This document shows, one piece after another, positions 37,205 through 45,192 of a stretch of DNA of 64,000 nt. Within the stretch, counting starts at the first letter, position 1. The number at the start of each line of letters is the position of its first letter. The notes below the pieces were generated by a model. That model was given only the letters and a program-made list of their open reading frames with translations. It ran no database searches and was not told where the DNA came from. The stretch lies in contig NZ_RXZI01000003.1 of NCBI RefSeq assembly GCF_021991925.1, positions 434,001 to 498,000 of the forward strand. The letters run 5' to 3'. The translations under genes and the position numbers were made by a program. Source of the DNA: Sutcliffiella horikoshii (lineage in GTDB: Bacteria; Bacillota; Bacilli; Bacillales; Bacillaceae_I).

Positions 37205-37322
37205 CATTATTGCAATAACTCCAGGAAAAGTCACAATAACAGCTATAAAAGTCACAATAGCCTCGAAAATAGTCACAATGACCTCTCGAAAAGTTACAAT
37301 GATGGTTGGCAAAGCTATAATT
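37205..37322. repeat. Phased array of six AAAAGTCACAAT-type units, 21-bp period
   Basis: The 8-mer GTCACAAT or a variant starts at 37209 (ATTGCAAT), 37230, 37251, 37272, 37293 (GTTACAAT) and 37314 (GCTATAAT). Every interval is exactly 21 bp; the wider core is AAAAGTCACAAT(A/G). It lies between convergent deoC and yqeW. The remaining gap to 37559 has no recognisable element. The core differs from the 20766 array, but period, size class and setting are the same. Confidence 0.88.
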
Positions 37323-37559
37323 AGCTAGAAAGATGAGATAAAGGGACGCTGACAGTCCAAAAGTAACAACCTTTTACAAAAAAACTTCCGCCTCAACGTC
37401 ACACGAAAATTAAAGCTCGCTTCTTCTCCATATAAATGGGTGTTCTATTCAATTTCTTTACCATGTAGTACCGCTTTCCACGACTTCCCGTATAAACGCA
37501 AACTATCCACCCTTTTACCTCACCTAAGTCATGGAATATTTCCACTTCCTCCATATCAA

Positions 37560-38480
37560 TCACCCATGCAGCCTCTCCACAAACCTCGCAAACGGTCGGA
37601 CAAACGGCAACGCCGCCGCAGAACTTAGTACATTAAAAATCAAGCTGGAGTGTGCCAACTGCACATCGGCACTTGAAGCAAGCATAGCCACCAAGCCACC
37701 CAACCAAGGAATCAATGGGAAGAACACTGCCACCCCTATCACGTTCAACCAAATGTGCGCATATGCTGTCAATTTTGCCTCCCTGATGGAGCCCAGGCTC
37801 GCCAAATAGGCAGTCACACATGTCCCAATATTGGATCCGAGCATAATCGCAATTCCTGCGGGAAGGGACAATAGATCATTATTCAAAAAACTCATGCTGA
37901 TCCCCGTTGTTGCGGAACTTGATTGTATGATGGCTGTCAACAAAGTCCCGATACCTACACCAAATAAATGATGATCATTTGTCATGGCAAGCATGTCCTG
38001 CACCTTCGGGAAGCCTGACAAAGGAACTGCCAAAGATTCAAATCCGTTCATAGCAACAAACAAGCATCCCAACCCGAACATGCTCGACCCGAAACTGAAA
38101 GGTAATTTCTTTTTAGAAAACAAAAATAAAAATCCGATCACAAGCATCGGGAGAATCAATTGTGAAATATCTATGGTGATAAGCTCTGTTATAAAAGTAG
38201 AACCGATATTGCTTCCAAGCATAATTCCGATTGATTGATAAAAAGTGAGATACCCTGCCGCTACCAATCCCACGGTGATGACCATGACAGCAGAACTGCT
38301 CTGGAGTAGACCTGTAATCAATATCCCGATCAATAGACCTTTCCAAGGCATATCGGTGAACTTGGTGAGATACCCTTTTGTCCTCTCCTCGGACAATTGA
38401 AGCAATCCCGACCTCATGACAGTCATCCCAATCAAAAAAATAGCTAAATAAACAGACAATAACGTTATAATAGAAAACAA
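37560..38480 (-). CDS. yqeW: Na/Pi cotransporter family protein YqeW
   Basis: A membrane protein of about 306 residues with the two inverted QSSSA motifs (GLLQSSSAVMVI and AIIQSSSATTGIS) of the NptA/PhoU-linked sodium-phosphate family, and GSNIGS/GSNIGT repeats. It should import phosphate with sodium at the cytoplasmic membrane. AAGGAGGTGAT overlaps GTG 38489 and ATG 38486, so TTG 38480, 8 bases after GGAGG, is the best-placed start. Oriented against deoC, as the single minus-strand gene of this part. Confidence 0.9.
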   Translation of the reverse strand: MFSIITLLSVYLAIFLIGMTVMRSGLLQLSEERTKGYLTKFTDMPWKGLLIGILITGLLQSSSAVMVITVGLVAAGYLTFYQSIGIMLGSNIGSTFITELITIDISQLILPMLVIGFLFLFSKKKLPFSFGSSMFGLGCLFVAMNGFESLAVPLSGFPKVQDMLAMTNDHHLFGVGIGTLLTAIIQSSSATTGISMSFLNNDLLSLPAGIAIMLGSNIGTCVTAYLASLGSIREAKLTAYAHIWLNVIGVAVFFPLIPWLGGLVAMLASSADVQLAHSSLIFNVLSSAAALPFVRPFARFVERLHG

Positions 38481-38548
38481 GCCCATCACCTCCTTTTCAA
38501 TATATGGCGGATGATGGACAAGAATGACAAGAAAAGGGGAGAGAATAC

Positions 38549-39112
38549 ATGAGGGAGTGGACGACCAATACCGTCATGCATAGCTATCCAGGCATGGTTG
38601 CCCTGGTAACGGCAAAATGGAACGGTGAACAGAACATTATGGCAGCAGGTTGGCACAGCTATATTTCATACGACCCTCCAATCTATGGGGTTGCGATTGC
38701 GAAGGAAAGATATACACATTACTTGATTGAGAATTCCAGAGAGTTTGCGATAAACTTTGTGCCAGAGAAGTTCGCACATTACATACAGCAGTCAGGTATG
38801 CTGACTGGAAAAAAGCATAACAAATTTGAAGAACTGAAAATGGAATATGATCAAGGGAGAACCGTTTCTGCACCGATTTTAAAAGAGGCTTATATCGCAT
38901 ATGAATGTAAAGTGATGGATCAGCGGACGTATGGTGATCATGACTGGTTTGTAGGAGAGATGACCGGATTTTACAAAGACGGAGCCCTTTTTGCCGAAAA
39001 TGGACTGCCAAATTGGGATGAACTTTCGATCCCGTTATACCTGGGGAGGTCCCAATACATGCTGGCAAATAAGGATTCCAAGGTGTTAAACCTATATCGG
39101 GATAATAGTTAG
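38549..39112 (+). CDS. Flavin reductase-like (FMN-binding split barrel) protein
   Basis: A 187-residue protein of the flavin-reductase-like superfamily. GMVALVTAKWNGEQNIMAAGWHS resembles the FMN-binding start of the fold, and SYDPPIYGVAIAKERYTHYLIENS the next strand-helix. It may reduce or bind FMN; partner and substrate are not evident. Divergent from yqeW, with AAAGGGGAGAG before the ATG. Not part of the B. subtilis order at this place, so an accessory gene here. Confidence 0.82.
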   Translation: MREWTTNTVMHSYPGMVALVTAKWNGEQNIMAAGWHSYISYDPPIYGVAIAKERYTHYLIENSREFAINFVPEKFAHYIQQSGMLTGKKHNKFEELKMEYDQGRTVSAPILKEAYIAYECKVMDQRTYGDHDWFVGEMTGFYKDGALFAENGLPNWDELSIPLYLGRSQYMLANKDSKVLNLYRDNS

Positions 39113-39145
39113 TCCAGATAGTTTTAAAGCAATTCCTTATAATTG

Positions 39146-39174
39146 TTGACCATCAATAGTGAATATATTATAAT
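39146..39174 (+). promoter_or_regulatory. SigA promoter of rpsU-yqeY
   Basis: TTGACC (39146-39151), 17 bp, TATAAT (39169-39174). It leaves about a 90-base untranslated leader before rpsU. Confidence 0.85.
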
Positions 39175-39268
39175 TGGTAAGTACATGTTCTATGCATGCT
39201 TTTTTGCATTTATGGAATCATGTTTTTTCTGAAAATGTTAGTGGTTGTTCTGGAGGGAGGGAATTAGA

Positions 39269-39442
39269 ATGTCAAAAACAGTTGTTCGTAAAAACGAATC
39301 GCTTGAAGATGCTCTTCGCCGTTTCAAACGTTCAGTTTCAAAGACTGGAACGTTGCAAGAAGCAAGAAAGCGTGAATTCTATGAAAAACCAAGCGTAAGA
39401 CGCAAGAAGAAGTCTGAAGCTGCTAGAAAGCGTAAATTTTAA
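39269..39442 (+). CDS. rpsU: 30S ribosomal protein S21
   Basis: A 57-residue basic protein of the small subunit ([20 protein letters not shown], ending EAARKRKF). GGAGGGAGGGAA gives a very strong ribosome site before ATG 39269; the frame is open upstream to 39245 without one. Followed by yqeY in 15 bases. Confidence 0.98.
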   Translation: MSKTVVRKNESLEDALRRFKRSVSKTGTLQEARKREFYEKPSVRRKKKSEAARKRKF

Positions 39443-39457
39443 CAAGAGGGTGTAAGA

Positions 39458-39901
39458 ATGAGTCTTCTCGAGCGTTTAAATACCGATATTAAGCAAGCTA
39501 TGAAGGATAAGGACAAAGAGAAGCTTTCCGTACTCCGAATGGTTAAGTCTTCGATTCAAAACGAATCGATCAAGCACGGCAGAGACTTATCTGAAGAGGA
39601 AGAACTTACCGTATTGTCTCGTGAATTAAAGCAACGTAAAGACTCCCTCCAAGAATTTGATAAAGCCGGTCGTGAAGACTTGGTTCATAAATTACAGGGT
39701 GAAATTGCAATAGTTGAACATTATATGCCTGAGCAGCTATCTGAAGAAGAGCTGTCTGCCATCATCCAACAGACGGTAGCGGATGTGAATGCTTCTTCGA
39801 AAGCTGATATGGGTAAAGTAATGGGAGCACTGATGCCTAAAGTTAAAGGCAAAGCGGACGGTAGCCTTGTTAACAAACTTGTACAACAACATCTTTCATA
39901 A
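39458..39901 (+). CDS. yqeY: GatB/YqeY domain protein
   Basis: A 147-residue YqeY-family protein whose fold equals the C-terminal domain of GatB (amidotransferase) that contacts t[23 protein letters not shown] and [11 protein letters not shown] are family blocks; the C-terminus has the [19 protein letters not shown] loop. Role unknown, presumably tRNA-linked. Cotranscribed with rpsU. Confidence 0.94.
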   Translation: MSLLERLNTDIKQAMKDKDKEKLSVLRMVKSSIQNESIKHGRDLSEEEELTVLSRELKQRKDSLQEFDKAGREDLVHKLQGEIAIVEHYMPEQLSEEELSAIIQQTVADVNASSKADMGKVMGALMPKVKGKADGSLVNKLVQQHLS

Positions 39902-39908
39902 AAACCCA

Positions 39909-39943
39909 AAATAGCACCTTACCTTTGTAAGGTGCTATTTTTT
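39909..39943 (+). terminator. Rho-independent terminator of rpsU-yqeY
   Basis: Perfect 13-bp stem AATAGCACCTTAC / GTAAGGTGCTATT, then TTTTT. Confidence 0.92.
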
Positions 39944-40096
39944 AAGCTGAGTTTACCAAGTCCACCGATAGGATTGGTAGTTTCCGGCTTATTGCATTTC
40001 GTTAATCAATCTCCTGAGAATTGAAATTCCTTTCAAATCATGTTGTTCACATAACCGCCACATTTTAGCCGAAATATATAAAAAAATCCGCAACGA

Positions 40097-40122
40097 TGAA
40101 ACTTTGTGGTTTTCCATGCGTA
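40097..40122 (+). promoter_or_regulatory. SigW promoter of the yqeZ-floA-yqfB operon
   Basis: TGAAAC, exactly 16 bp, CGTA: the ECF SigW consensus. The orthologous B. subtilis operon is a SigW (envelope-stress) target, which supports the call. Confidence 0.88.
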
Positions 40123-40178
40123 TTACATACTGGTTAAGGTGAAAATAAATTGAAAAGGTATTTGGAGAGGAGGACATG

Positions 40179-41513
40179 ATGAAAAAAGTTCTTCGTATTA
40201 GTTATGTTAGCGCTTTTGTACTTGCACTTATTTTATCGGCGTTACCGCTTTTTCCATCTCATACTAGCAGTGCCGAGAAGTTGGTGCATGTGATACCTGT
40301 CAATGGAACGGTGGAGAAGGGGCTGCTTGCATTTATCAATAGGTCCATTGAAACGGCAGAGGAATCCGGTGCCGATTTAATAGTATTTGAAATTAATACA
40401 CCAGGTGGGGCTGTGGATGCTGCAAGTGAAATTGCCGACAGCTTCCAAGGCACTTCCATACCGACAATTGCCTTTGTCAACAACCGGGCTTTATCTGCAG
40501 GTGCATATTTGGCATTATATGCGGATGAAATATATATGACGCCAAATGCTAGTATGGGGGCAGCCGCAGTCATAACTGGAGATGGCAATGCTGCCGAAGA
40601 TAAGGCACAGTCCTATTGGCTTAATGAAATGAAAAATGCTGCAGAGTCGAATGATCGTGATCCAAAATACGCGATGGCTATGGCAGATAAAGAGATTGAC
40701 CTGCCGGAAGTAGGGGCTGCAAAAGGCTCTTTGCTTACATTGGGTCCCAAGAATGCCCTGGAGGTTGGATATTCTGAGGGGACAGTTTCCACTCTGGATG
40801 AACTTCTAAACAACTTAGGATTCGAAAATGCAGAGGTTGTCACTTCCGAAGTGACTTTCGCTGAGAAGATTGCGCGATTTTTAACTGACCCTATTGTGGT
40901 CCCGATTCTATTATCGATAGGATCGCTTGGACTCGTACTTGAATTGTATTCCCCTGGATTTGGAATTCCGGGTGCCATGGGGATCAGCGCACTGTTATTA
41001 TTCTTTTACGGCCATCTTGTGGCTGGGTTGGCAGGAATGGAAACGATCATCCTGTTTGTCGTAGGGGTGGTGTTGATTGTGCTAGAGCTCTTTGTGCCTG
41101 GTGGAATACTTGGCATTATCGGACTTGGTGCAGTTATTACGAGTTTCTTTTTGGCTACAGATGATATTGCAGGAATGGGGTTATCCTTATTGATTGCTAT
41201 GTTGGTTACTATAATTGCGATGGTGCTGCTATTTACGGTATTCGGTAAGAAAATTCGCTTGTTCGACCGGATTGTACTCCGGGATTCGACCAATACGGAG
41301 CAGGGCTATGTATCAAACGTTTCGAGAATTGAATTGGTAGGTCAAGAAGGGGTCACCATGACACCACTAAGGCCTGCAGGAACCGCTGTTATCAACGAAG
41401 AACGTATTGATGTTGTCACAGAGGGGAACTTTATTGGGGCAAACAAAAAAGTGAGAATTGTAAAAGCGGAAGGATCCCGTATCATCGTTCGGGAAATCCA
41501 TTCTGTTGAATAA
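40179..41513 (+). CDS. yqeZ: NfeD-type membrane serine protease YqeZ
   Basis: A 444-residue protein with a signal peptide (about residues 1-32) and a ClpP-fold serine protease domain (FEINTPGGAVDAASEI, NNRALSAGAYLALYAD with the likely Ser). About four membrane helices and a C-terminal OB-type NfeD domain (GQEGVTMTPLRPAGTAVI) follow. NfeD1b proteins pair with flotillin-like FloA in the next gene. Driven by the SigW promoter; involved in cell-envelope stress and membrane organisation. AGGAGG is 5 bases before ATG 40179 (ATG 40176 is too close). Confidence 0.93.
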   Translation: MKKVLRISYVSAFVLALILSALPLFPSHTSSAEKLVHVIPVNGTVEKGLLAFINRSIETAEESGADLIVFEINTPGGAVDAASEIADSFQGTSIPTIAFVNNRALSAGAYLALYADEIYMTPNASMGAAAVITGDGNAAEDKAQSYWLNEMKNAAESNDRDPKYAMAMADKEIDLPEVGAAKGSLLTLGPKNALEVGYSEGTVSTLDELLNNLGFENAEVVTSEVTFAEKIARFLTDPIVVPILLSIGSLGLVLELYSPGFGIPGAMGISALLLFFYGHLVAGLAGMETIILFVVGVVLIVLELFVPGGILGIIGLGAVITSFFLATDDIAGMGLSLLIAMLVTIIAMVLLFTVFGKKIRLFDRIVLRDSTNTEQGYVSNVSRIELVGQEGVTMTPLRPAGTAVINEERIDVVTEGNFIGANKKVRIVKAEGSRIIVREIHSVE

Positions 41514-41533
41514 TATTTAGGAGGAATTAGAAT

Positions 41534-42523
41534 ATGGATCCAACTACTTTAGTAATTTTGTTAGCTGTTGTACTAGGAATTATCTTTTTATCCGTATTAC
41601 TGACATTTGTACCGGTAATGCTATGGATCTCCGCATTAGCAGCAGGTGTAAGAGTCAGCATCTTCACGCTTGTAGGGATGAGATTAAGACGTGTTATTCC
41701 AAGTCGTGTAATTAATCCACTAATTAAGGCTCATAAAGCTGGATTGGCGGTTTCAACGAATCAATTAGAGAGTCACTATCTAGCTGGTGGTAATGTTGAC
41801 CGTGTTGTAAACGCACTTATCGCGGCTCAACGTGCAAATATCGAATTGACATTCGAACGTGCGGCTGCCATTGATCTTGCAGGTCGTGACGTTTTAGAAG
41901 CGGTACAGATGTCCGTTAACCCGAAAGTAATCGAAACACCATTCATCGCCGGTGTTGCAATGGATGGTATTGAAGTGAAAGCAAAGGCGCGTATCACCGT
42001 TCGTGCAAACATCGAGCGTCTTGTCGGTGGTGCTGGTGAAGAAACAGTTATCGCACGTGTAGGTGAAGGTATTGTAAGTACAATCGGTTCTGCTACAGAT
42101 CATAAGAAAGTACTGGAAAACCCTGACATGATTTCTCAAACAGTTCTATCCAAAGGTTTGGATGCAGGTACTGCATTCGAAATCTTATCCATCGATATTG
42201 CCGACATTGATATCGGGAAAAATATTGGTGCGGAACTACAAACTGACCAAGCCGAAGCAGATAAGAAAATTGCACAGGCAAAAGCCGAGGAACGTCGTGC
42301 AATGGCCGTCGCCCAAGAACAAGAAATGCGCGCCCGCGTAGAAGAAATGCGTGCGAAAGTTGTGGAAGCCGAAGCGGAAGTACCGCTAGCGATGGCAGAA
42401 GCTTTACGTTCTGGGAACATCGGTGTAATGGATTACATGAATATCAAGAACATTACAGCTGATACGGATATGAGAGACTCGATTGGAAAACTTTCTGATC
42501 AGCCTGAAGACGGCGAGAAGTAA
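41534..42523 (+). CDS. floA: Flotillin-like protein FloA
   Basis: A 329-residue scaffold of functional membrane microdomains (YqfA). An N-terminal membrane hairpin (residues about 5-45) is followed by a SPFH-like domain and an Ala/Glu/Arg-rich coiled coil with EA repeats ([20 protein letters not shown]). Coupled to the NfeD protease by a 20-bp gap with AGGAGG. Confidence 0.96.
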   Translation: MDPTTLVILLAVVLGIIFLSVLLTFVPVMLWISALAAGVRVSIFTLVGMRLRRVIPSRVINPLIKAHKAGLAVSTNQLESHYLAGGNVDRVVNALIAAQRANIELTFERAAAIDLAGRDVLEAVQMSVNPKVIETPFIAGVAMDGIEVKAKARITVRANIERLVGGAGEETVIARVGEGIVSTIGSATDHKKVLENPDMISQTVLSKGLDAGTAFEILSIDIADIDIGKNIGAELQTDQAEADKKIAQAKAEERRAMAVAQEQEMRARVEEMRAKVVEAEAEVPLAMAEALRSGNIGVMDYMNIKNITADTDMRDSIGKLSDQPEDGEK

Positions 42524-42590
42524 GCTAGATAATGAGGCGGGAAAAGCTGAATCGCTTTTCCTGCTACTCCTTTAAGGAAGGGAGGACGAT

Positions 42591-43202
42591 GTGCAATTGG
42601 AATTCATTTTTGATTTACTTCAGCAGGCGCCCTGGCTATTGATTGTACTGCTAGGTATCATTTCGAGCCTATTTAGAGGCAAAAAGCAAGAAGAGCAGCA
42701 ACAACAGCAAAGACGACAGCAACAGCAGCGTCAACAACGCCAACAGGCTGCAACGCAAGCTGCCCAAAAAAGACAGGAAGACTATGAGGATTACAGACGC
42801 GAGAGCGCCCCAACCCCGAAGCGTGAAGAAAAACCAAGTTTTGATTGGGATATAGATGTTTTTGGAGAAGGTAAACTTGAAGAGCTGGAACAAAAAGTTC
42901 GGGAAAAAGTGAACCCTTACCTCGAGAAGGTAGAAAAGAAGAAAGAACAGGTTACACCTATAAGAGAGAGGATGTCCCAAGAGGTGAAAGAGCTGTCCAT
43001 TAAAGGTCAGGAAATCTCTAAGGACAGTCCTATCTTAAGGGATGAACTTAAGCTTTCAGAGGGAAAAGTCGTGAATTCCCGTCATCGTATTAAACCGAAC
43101 CATGTGGTGGAAGGTGTGATGTGGTCTGAAATATTAGGCCAACCTCGTTCCAGAAATCCTCATCGCCCTGTTTACGCAGAACACTTTTCAAAAAGAAAAT
43201 AA
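42591..43202 (+). CDS. yqfB: YqfB-like membrane-anchored Gln-rich protein
   Basis: A 203-residue protein with one N-terminal membrane helix (residues about 5-28) and a Gln/Arg-rich coiled stretch (about 35-62). A charged region WDIDVFGEGKLEELEQKV follows, and the C-terminal RHRIKPNHVVEGVMWSEILG. Third gene of the SigW operon, in the place of yqfB. Start GTG 42591 follows GGGAGGACG. Function unknown; probably part of the FloA/NfeD membrane module. Confidence 0.8.
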   Translation: MQLEFIFDLLQQAPWLLIVLLGIISSLFRGKKQEEQQQQQRRQQQQRQQRQQAATQAAQKRQEDYEDYRRESAPTPKREEKPSFDWDIDVFGEGKLEELEQKVREKVNPYLEKVEKKKEQVTPIRERMSQEVKELSIKGQEISKDSPILRDELKLSEGKVVNSRHRIKPNHVVEGVMWSEILGQPRSRNPHRPVYAEHFSKRK

Positions 43203-43209
43203 TGGCGCT

Positions 43210-43246
43210 AAACCCCTGTAGGTAACTAATTTCTACAGGGGTTTTT
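43210..43246 (+). terminator. Rho-independent terminator of the yqeZ-floA-yqfB operon
   Basis: Stem AAACCCCTGTAG / CTACAGGGGTTT, then TTT. Confidence 0.9.
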
Positions 43247-43268
43247 ATGTGCATTAAAAACATATAAT

Positions 43269-43348
43269 CTGATTGGAAGGCGCGAGCAGACTCCCGCGGC
43301 AGGAAGGGACATAAGTGACCCCATAGGCGAAGCGAGGCCACTGAAAAA
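43269..43348. repeat. Dispersed structured repeat, copy f1 (partial, left of nested set)
   Basis: GATTGGAAGGCGCGAGCAGACTCC-like start, then a shortened centre with GGCGAAGCGAGGCCACTGAAAAA. Its last 12 bases (43337-43348, GCCACTGAAAAA) are repeated inverted at 43537-43548. Confidence 0.65.
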
Positions 43349-43376
43349 CCCTATAACTTATCTATTTGAATTTCTA

Positions 43377-43505
43377 GCTGTTGATTGTAGCAATAGGCGA
43401 AGACTCCTGCGGGGGATAGCGACAATCTTGAGACCCCGCAGGGCGTAGCCCGAGGAGGCTCAAGGTCGCCCCGAGGAAAGCGAAGCCGTTTGCGGAAATC
43501 AACAG
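43377..43505. repeat. Dispersed structured repeat, copy f2 (intact, 129 bp)
   Basis: Bounded by GCTGTTGATT / AATCAACAGC. Internal pairs are GGC / GCC, CTGCGGGG / CCCCGCAG, GCGAC / GTCGC, CTTGAG / CTCAAG and the GGGC-GTA-GCCC loop. This is a good reference copy. Confidence 0.9.
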
Positions 43506-43535
43506 CGGTGTTATTCAGATGATCAGGATTATGTA

Positions 43536-43607
43536 CTTTTTCAGTGGCATCGGCGAAGCCGAGGAGGTTCCCGTACCGACTGCACGAAAGCGAAGTGCCT
43601 GAAACGA
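43536..43607. repeat. Dispersed structured repeat, copy f3 (partial, right of nested set)
   Basis: Starts with TTTTTCAGTGGC, the inverse of the f1 end, then GGCGAAGCCGAGGAGG and a diverged tail ending CGAAAGCGAAGTGCCTGAAACG, the right-end form of the family. Confidence 0.65.
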
Positions 43608-43654
43608 AAACCAAACAGAGTCAATCGCCTAAACAGACCGAAAAATTCTGTGTT

Positions 43655-43699
43655 AAACCCTCTCCTCCCTTCATACATATGAAAGGAAAGGGGGTTTTT
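43655..43699 (+). terminator. Terminator-shaped hairpin covering the yqfC ribosome site
   Basis: Left arm AAACCC..CTCC..CCTTCATA pairs imperfectly with TATGAAAGG..AAGGGGGTTT, followed by Ts. The right arm contains GGAAAGGGGG, the presumed yqfC ribosome site, 7 bases before ATG 43702. Confidence 0.5.
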
Positions 43700-43701
43700 C
43701 C

Positions 43702-43986
43702 ATGCTGAAAAAGTTTCGTTCCCGTATGAACAATTGGATCACCAACAATATGGAATTACCCGCAGATGTCATGATGGATCTGCCGCGCATAACAATGATA
43801 GGACAAATACATATATATATTGAAAATCACCGAGGATTGATTACGTTTAGCGATACGGAAATTCGCTTGCTGCTGAAACAGGGACAGCTTCTCGTAAAAG
43901 GGGATTCGTTTGTGATCAGAACCATCTTACCTGAAGAGATCCTACTTGAAGGGAAGATCAGTCAAGTAATGTATCTGGAAGAATAA
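43702..43986 (+). CDS. yqfC: Sporulation protein YqfC
   Basis: A 94-residue protein of the YabP/YqfC family (MDLPRITMIGQIHIYIENHRG and GDSFVIRTILPEEILLEGKIS blocks). These small proteins are made in the mother cell; YqfC is a SigE-type sporulation gene in B. subtilis, usually coupled to yqfD. Molecular role unknown. Confidence 0.92.
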   Translation: MLKKFRSRMNNWITNNMELPADVMMDLPRITMIGQIHIYIENHRGLITFSDTEIRLLLKQGQLLVKGDSFVIRTILPEEILLEGKISQVMYLEE

Positions 43987-44001
43987 AATAGGGGGATTCA
44001 C

Positions 44002-45189
44002 ATGAAAAATCAATGGATGAACTTTTTTACAGGTAGCGTTAAGATAATTGTCCACGGCAAAGGTATAGAAAGGTTCCTTAATGATTGTACTCGGAATGGC
44101 ATACAAATATGGAATGTCAAAAAACTGGGGCAGGAGGCATATACCTGCCATGTACTTTTAAAGGATGTAAAGAAGCTCAGAACCCTCATTAAAAGGCAGG
44201 ATTGTACCTTCCGTTTCCTTACGAGAAAAGGACTTCCTTTCCTGACGCAGTATTCCCTTAAGAATAGCGGATTGATTGTCGGCGTCATCCTTTGCTTCCT
44301 CACCGTTTTCTTATTATCTAATATGGTTTGGAGTATTGAAATCAAGGGGGCCGAGCCTGCAACTGAGCACAAGATCATGCAGGAGTTGGACAAGCTTGGC
44401 GTGAAAAAGGGGAAGTTCCAATTTTTCCTTATGGATGTTGAGAGTATTCAGCGCAGTTTAACGGACACAATAAGTGAAATTACATGGATAGGTGTTGTGT
44501 TGAACGGAACATCCTACCATTTTGAAGTGGTAGAAAAAAATGAACCGAAAAAGATTGAACCCTTGACCCCAAGAAGCCTGGTCGCCAAGAAAAAAGCGAT
44601 GATTGCTAAAATATATGTGGAAAAAGGACAACCACTTGTTCAGGTAAATGATTACGTAGATAAAGGGCAAGTTTTGGTATCTGGACTTATAGGGAAAGAA
44701 GATAATAAAAAGTCGATTGCGGCAGTTGGAGAGGTGTTAGGGGAAACTTGGTATTTAACGCAGGTGGATATCCCTATCAAGACGACACTGCCGGTTTTAA
44801 CAGGGGAGGCTTATAGCAGGCACTCTCTTAAGGTGGGCAGCTTGAAAATGCCGGTATGGGGATTTTTTAACCCGGACTTTGAAAGACAAGAGGAATATGA
44901 AGCGGAACGCCCTTTTTATTTCTGGAAATGGAAGCTGCCAATCTCCTATGTAGGAAAAACCGTTTATGAACAAGAAATTGTCGAGAGAATTTATGATGAT
45001 GAAGAAGTGATTGAACAGGCCCTGGATATGGGGAGGAATCAAGTTCTCTCCAATTTGGATGGAGATGCGTCAATAAAAGGTGAAAAAGTTTTGCGCACCT
45101 CTAAGGAGAATGGTAAAGTAAGTGTAGATATACATTACCAAGTCATTGAAAATATTGTCAAAATCGAACCAATTATTCAAGGAGACTAA
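44002..45189 (+). CDS. yqfD: Sporulation protein YqfD
   Basis: A 395-residue protein with an N-terminal cytoplasmic part, one membrane helix (about residues 90-110, GLIVGVILCFLTVFLLSNMVW region) and a large outer domain with a FtsQ/POTRA-like start (WSIEIKGAEPATEHKIMQEL). YqfD is required for efficient sporulation and is expressed in the mother cell in B. subtilis. Follows yqfC by 15 bases. Confidence 0.94.
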   Translation: MKNQWMNFFTGSVKIIVHGKGIERFLNDCTRNGIQIWNVKKLGQEAYTCHVLLKDVKKLRTLIKRQDCTFRFLTRKGLPFLTQYSLKNSGLIVGVILCFLTVFLLSNMVWSIEIKGAEPATEHKIMQELDKLGVKKGKFQFFLMDVESIQRSLTDTISEITWIGVVLNGTSYHFEVVEKNEPKKIEPLTPRSLVAKKKAMIAKIYVEKGQPLVQVNDYVDKGQVLVSGLIGKEDNKKSIAAVGEVLGETWYLTQVDIPIKTTLPVLTGEAYSRHSLKVGSLKMPVWGFFNPDFERQEEYEAERPFYFWKWKLPISYVGKTVYEQEIVERIYDDEEVIEQALDMGRNQVLSNLDGDASIKGEKVLRTSKENGKVSVDIHYQVIENIVKIEPIIQGD

Positions 45190-45192
45190 TGA

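Noticed and set aside
37146-37328. 60-64 codon frames on both strands over the deoC-yqeW array
   Set aside because: Same effect of the 21-bp period; no ribosome site and no protein-like composition.
39989-40177. Minus-strand 62-codon frame upstream of yqeZ
   Set aside because: No ribosome site, and it overlaps the SigW promoter on the other strand. Kept out, though its composition is not clearly non-coding.
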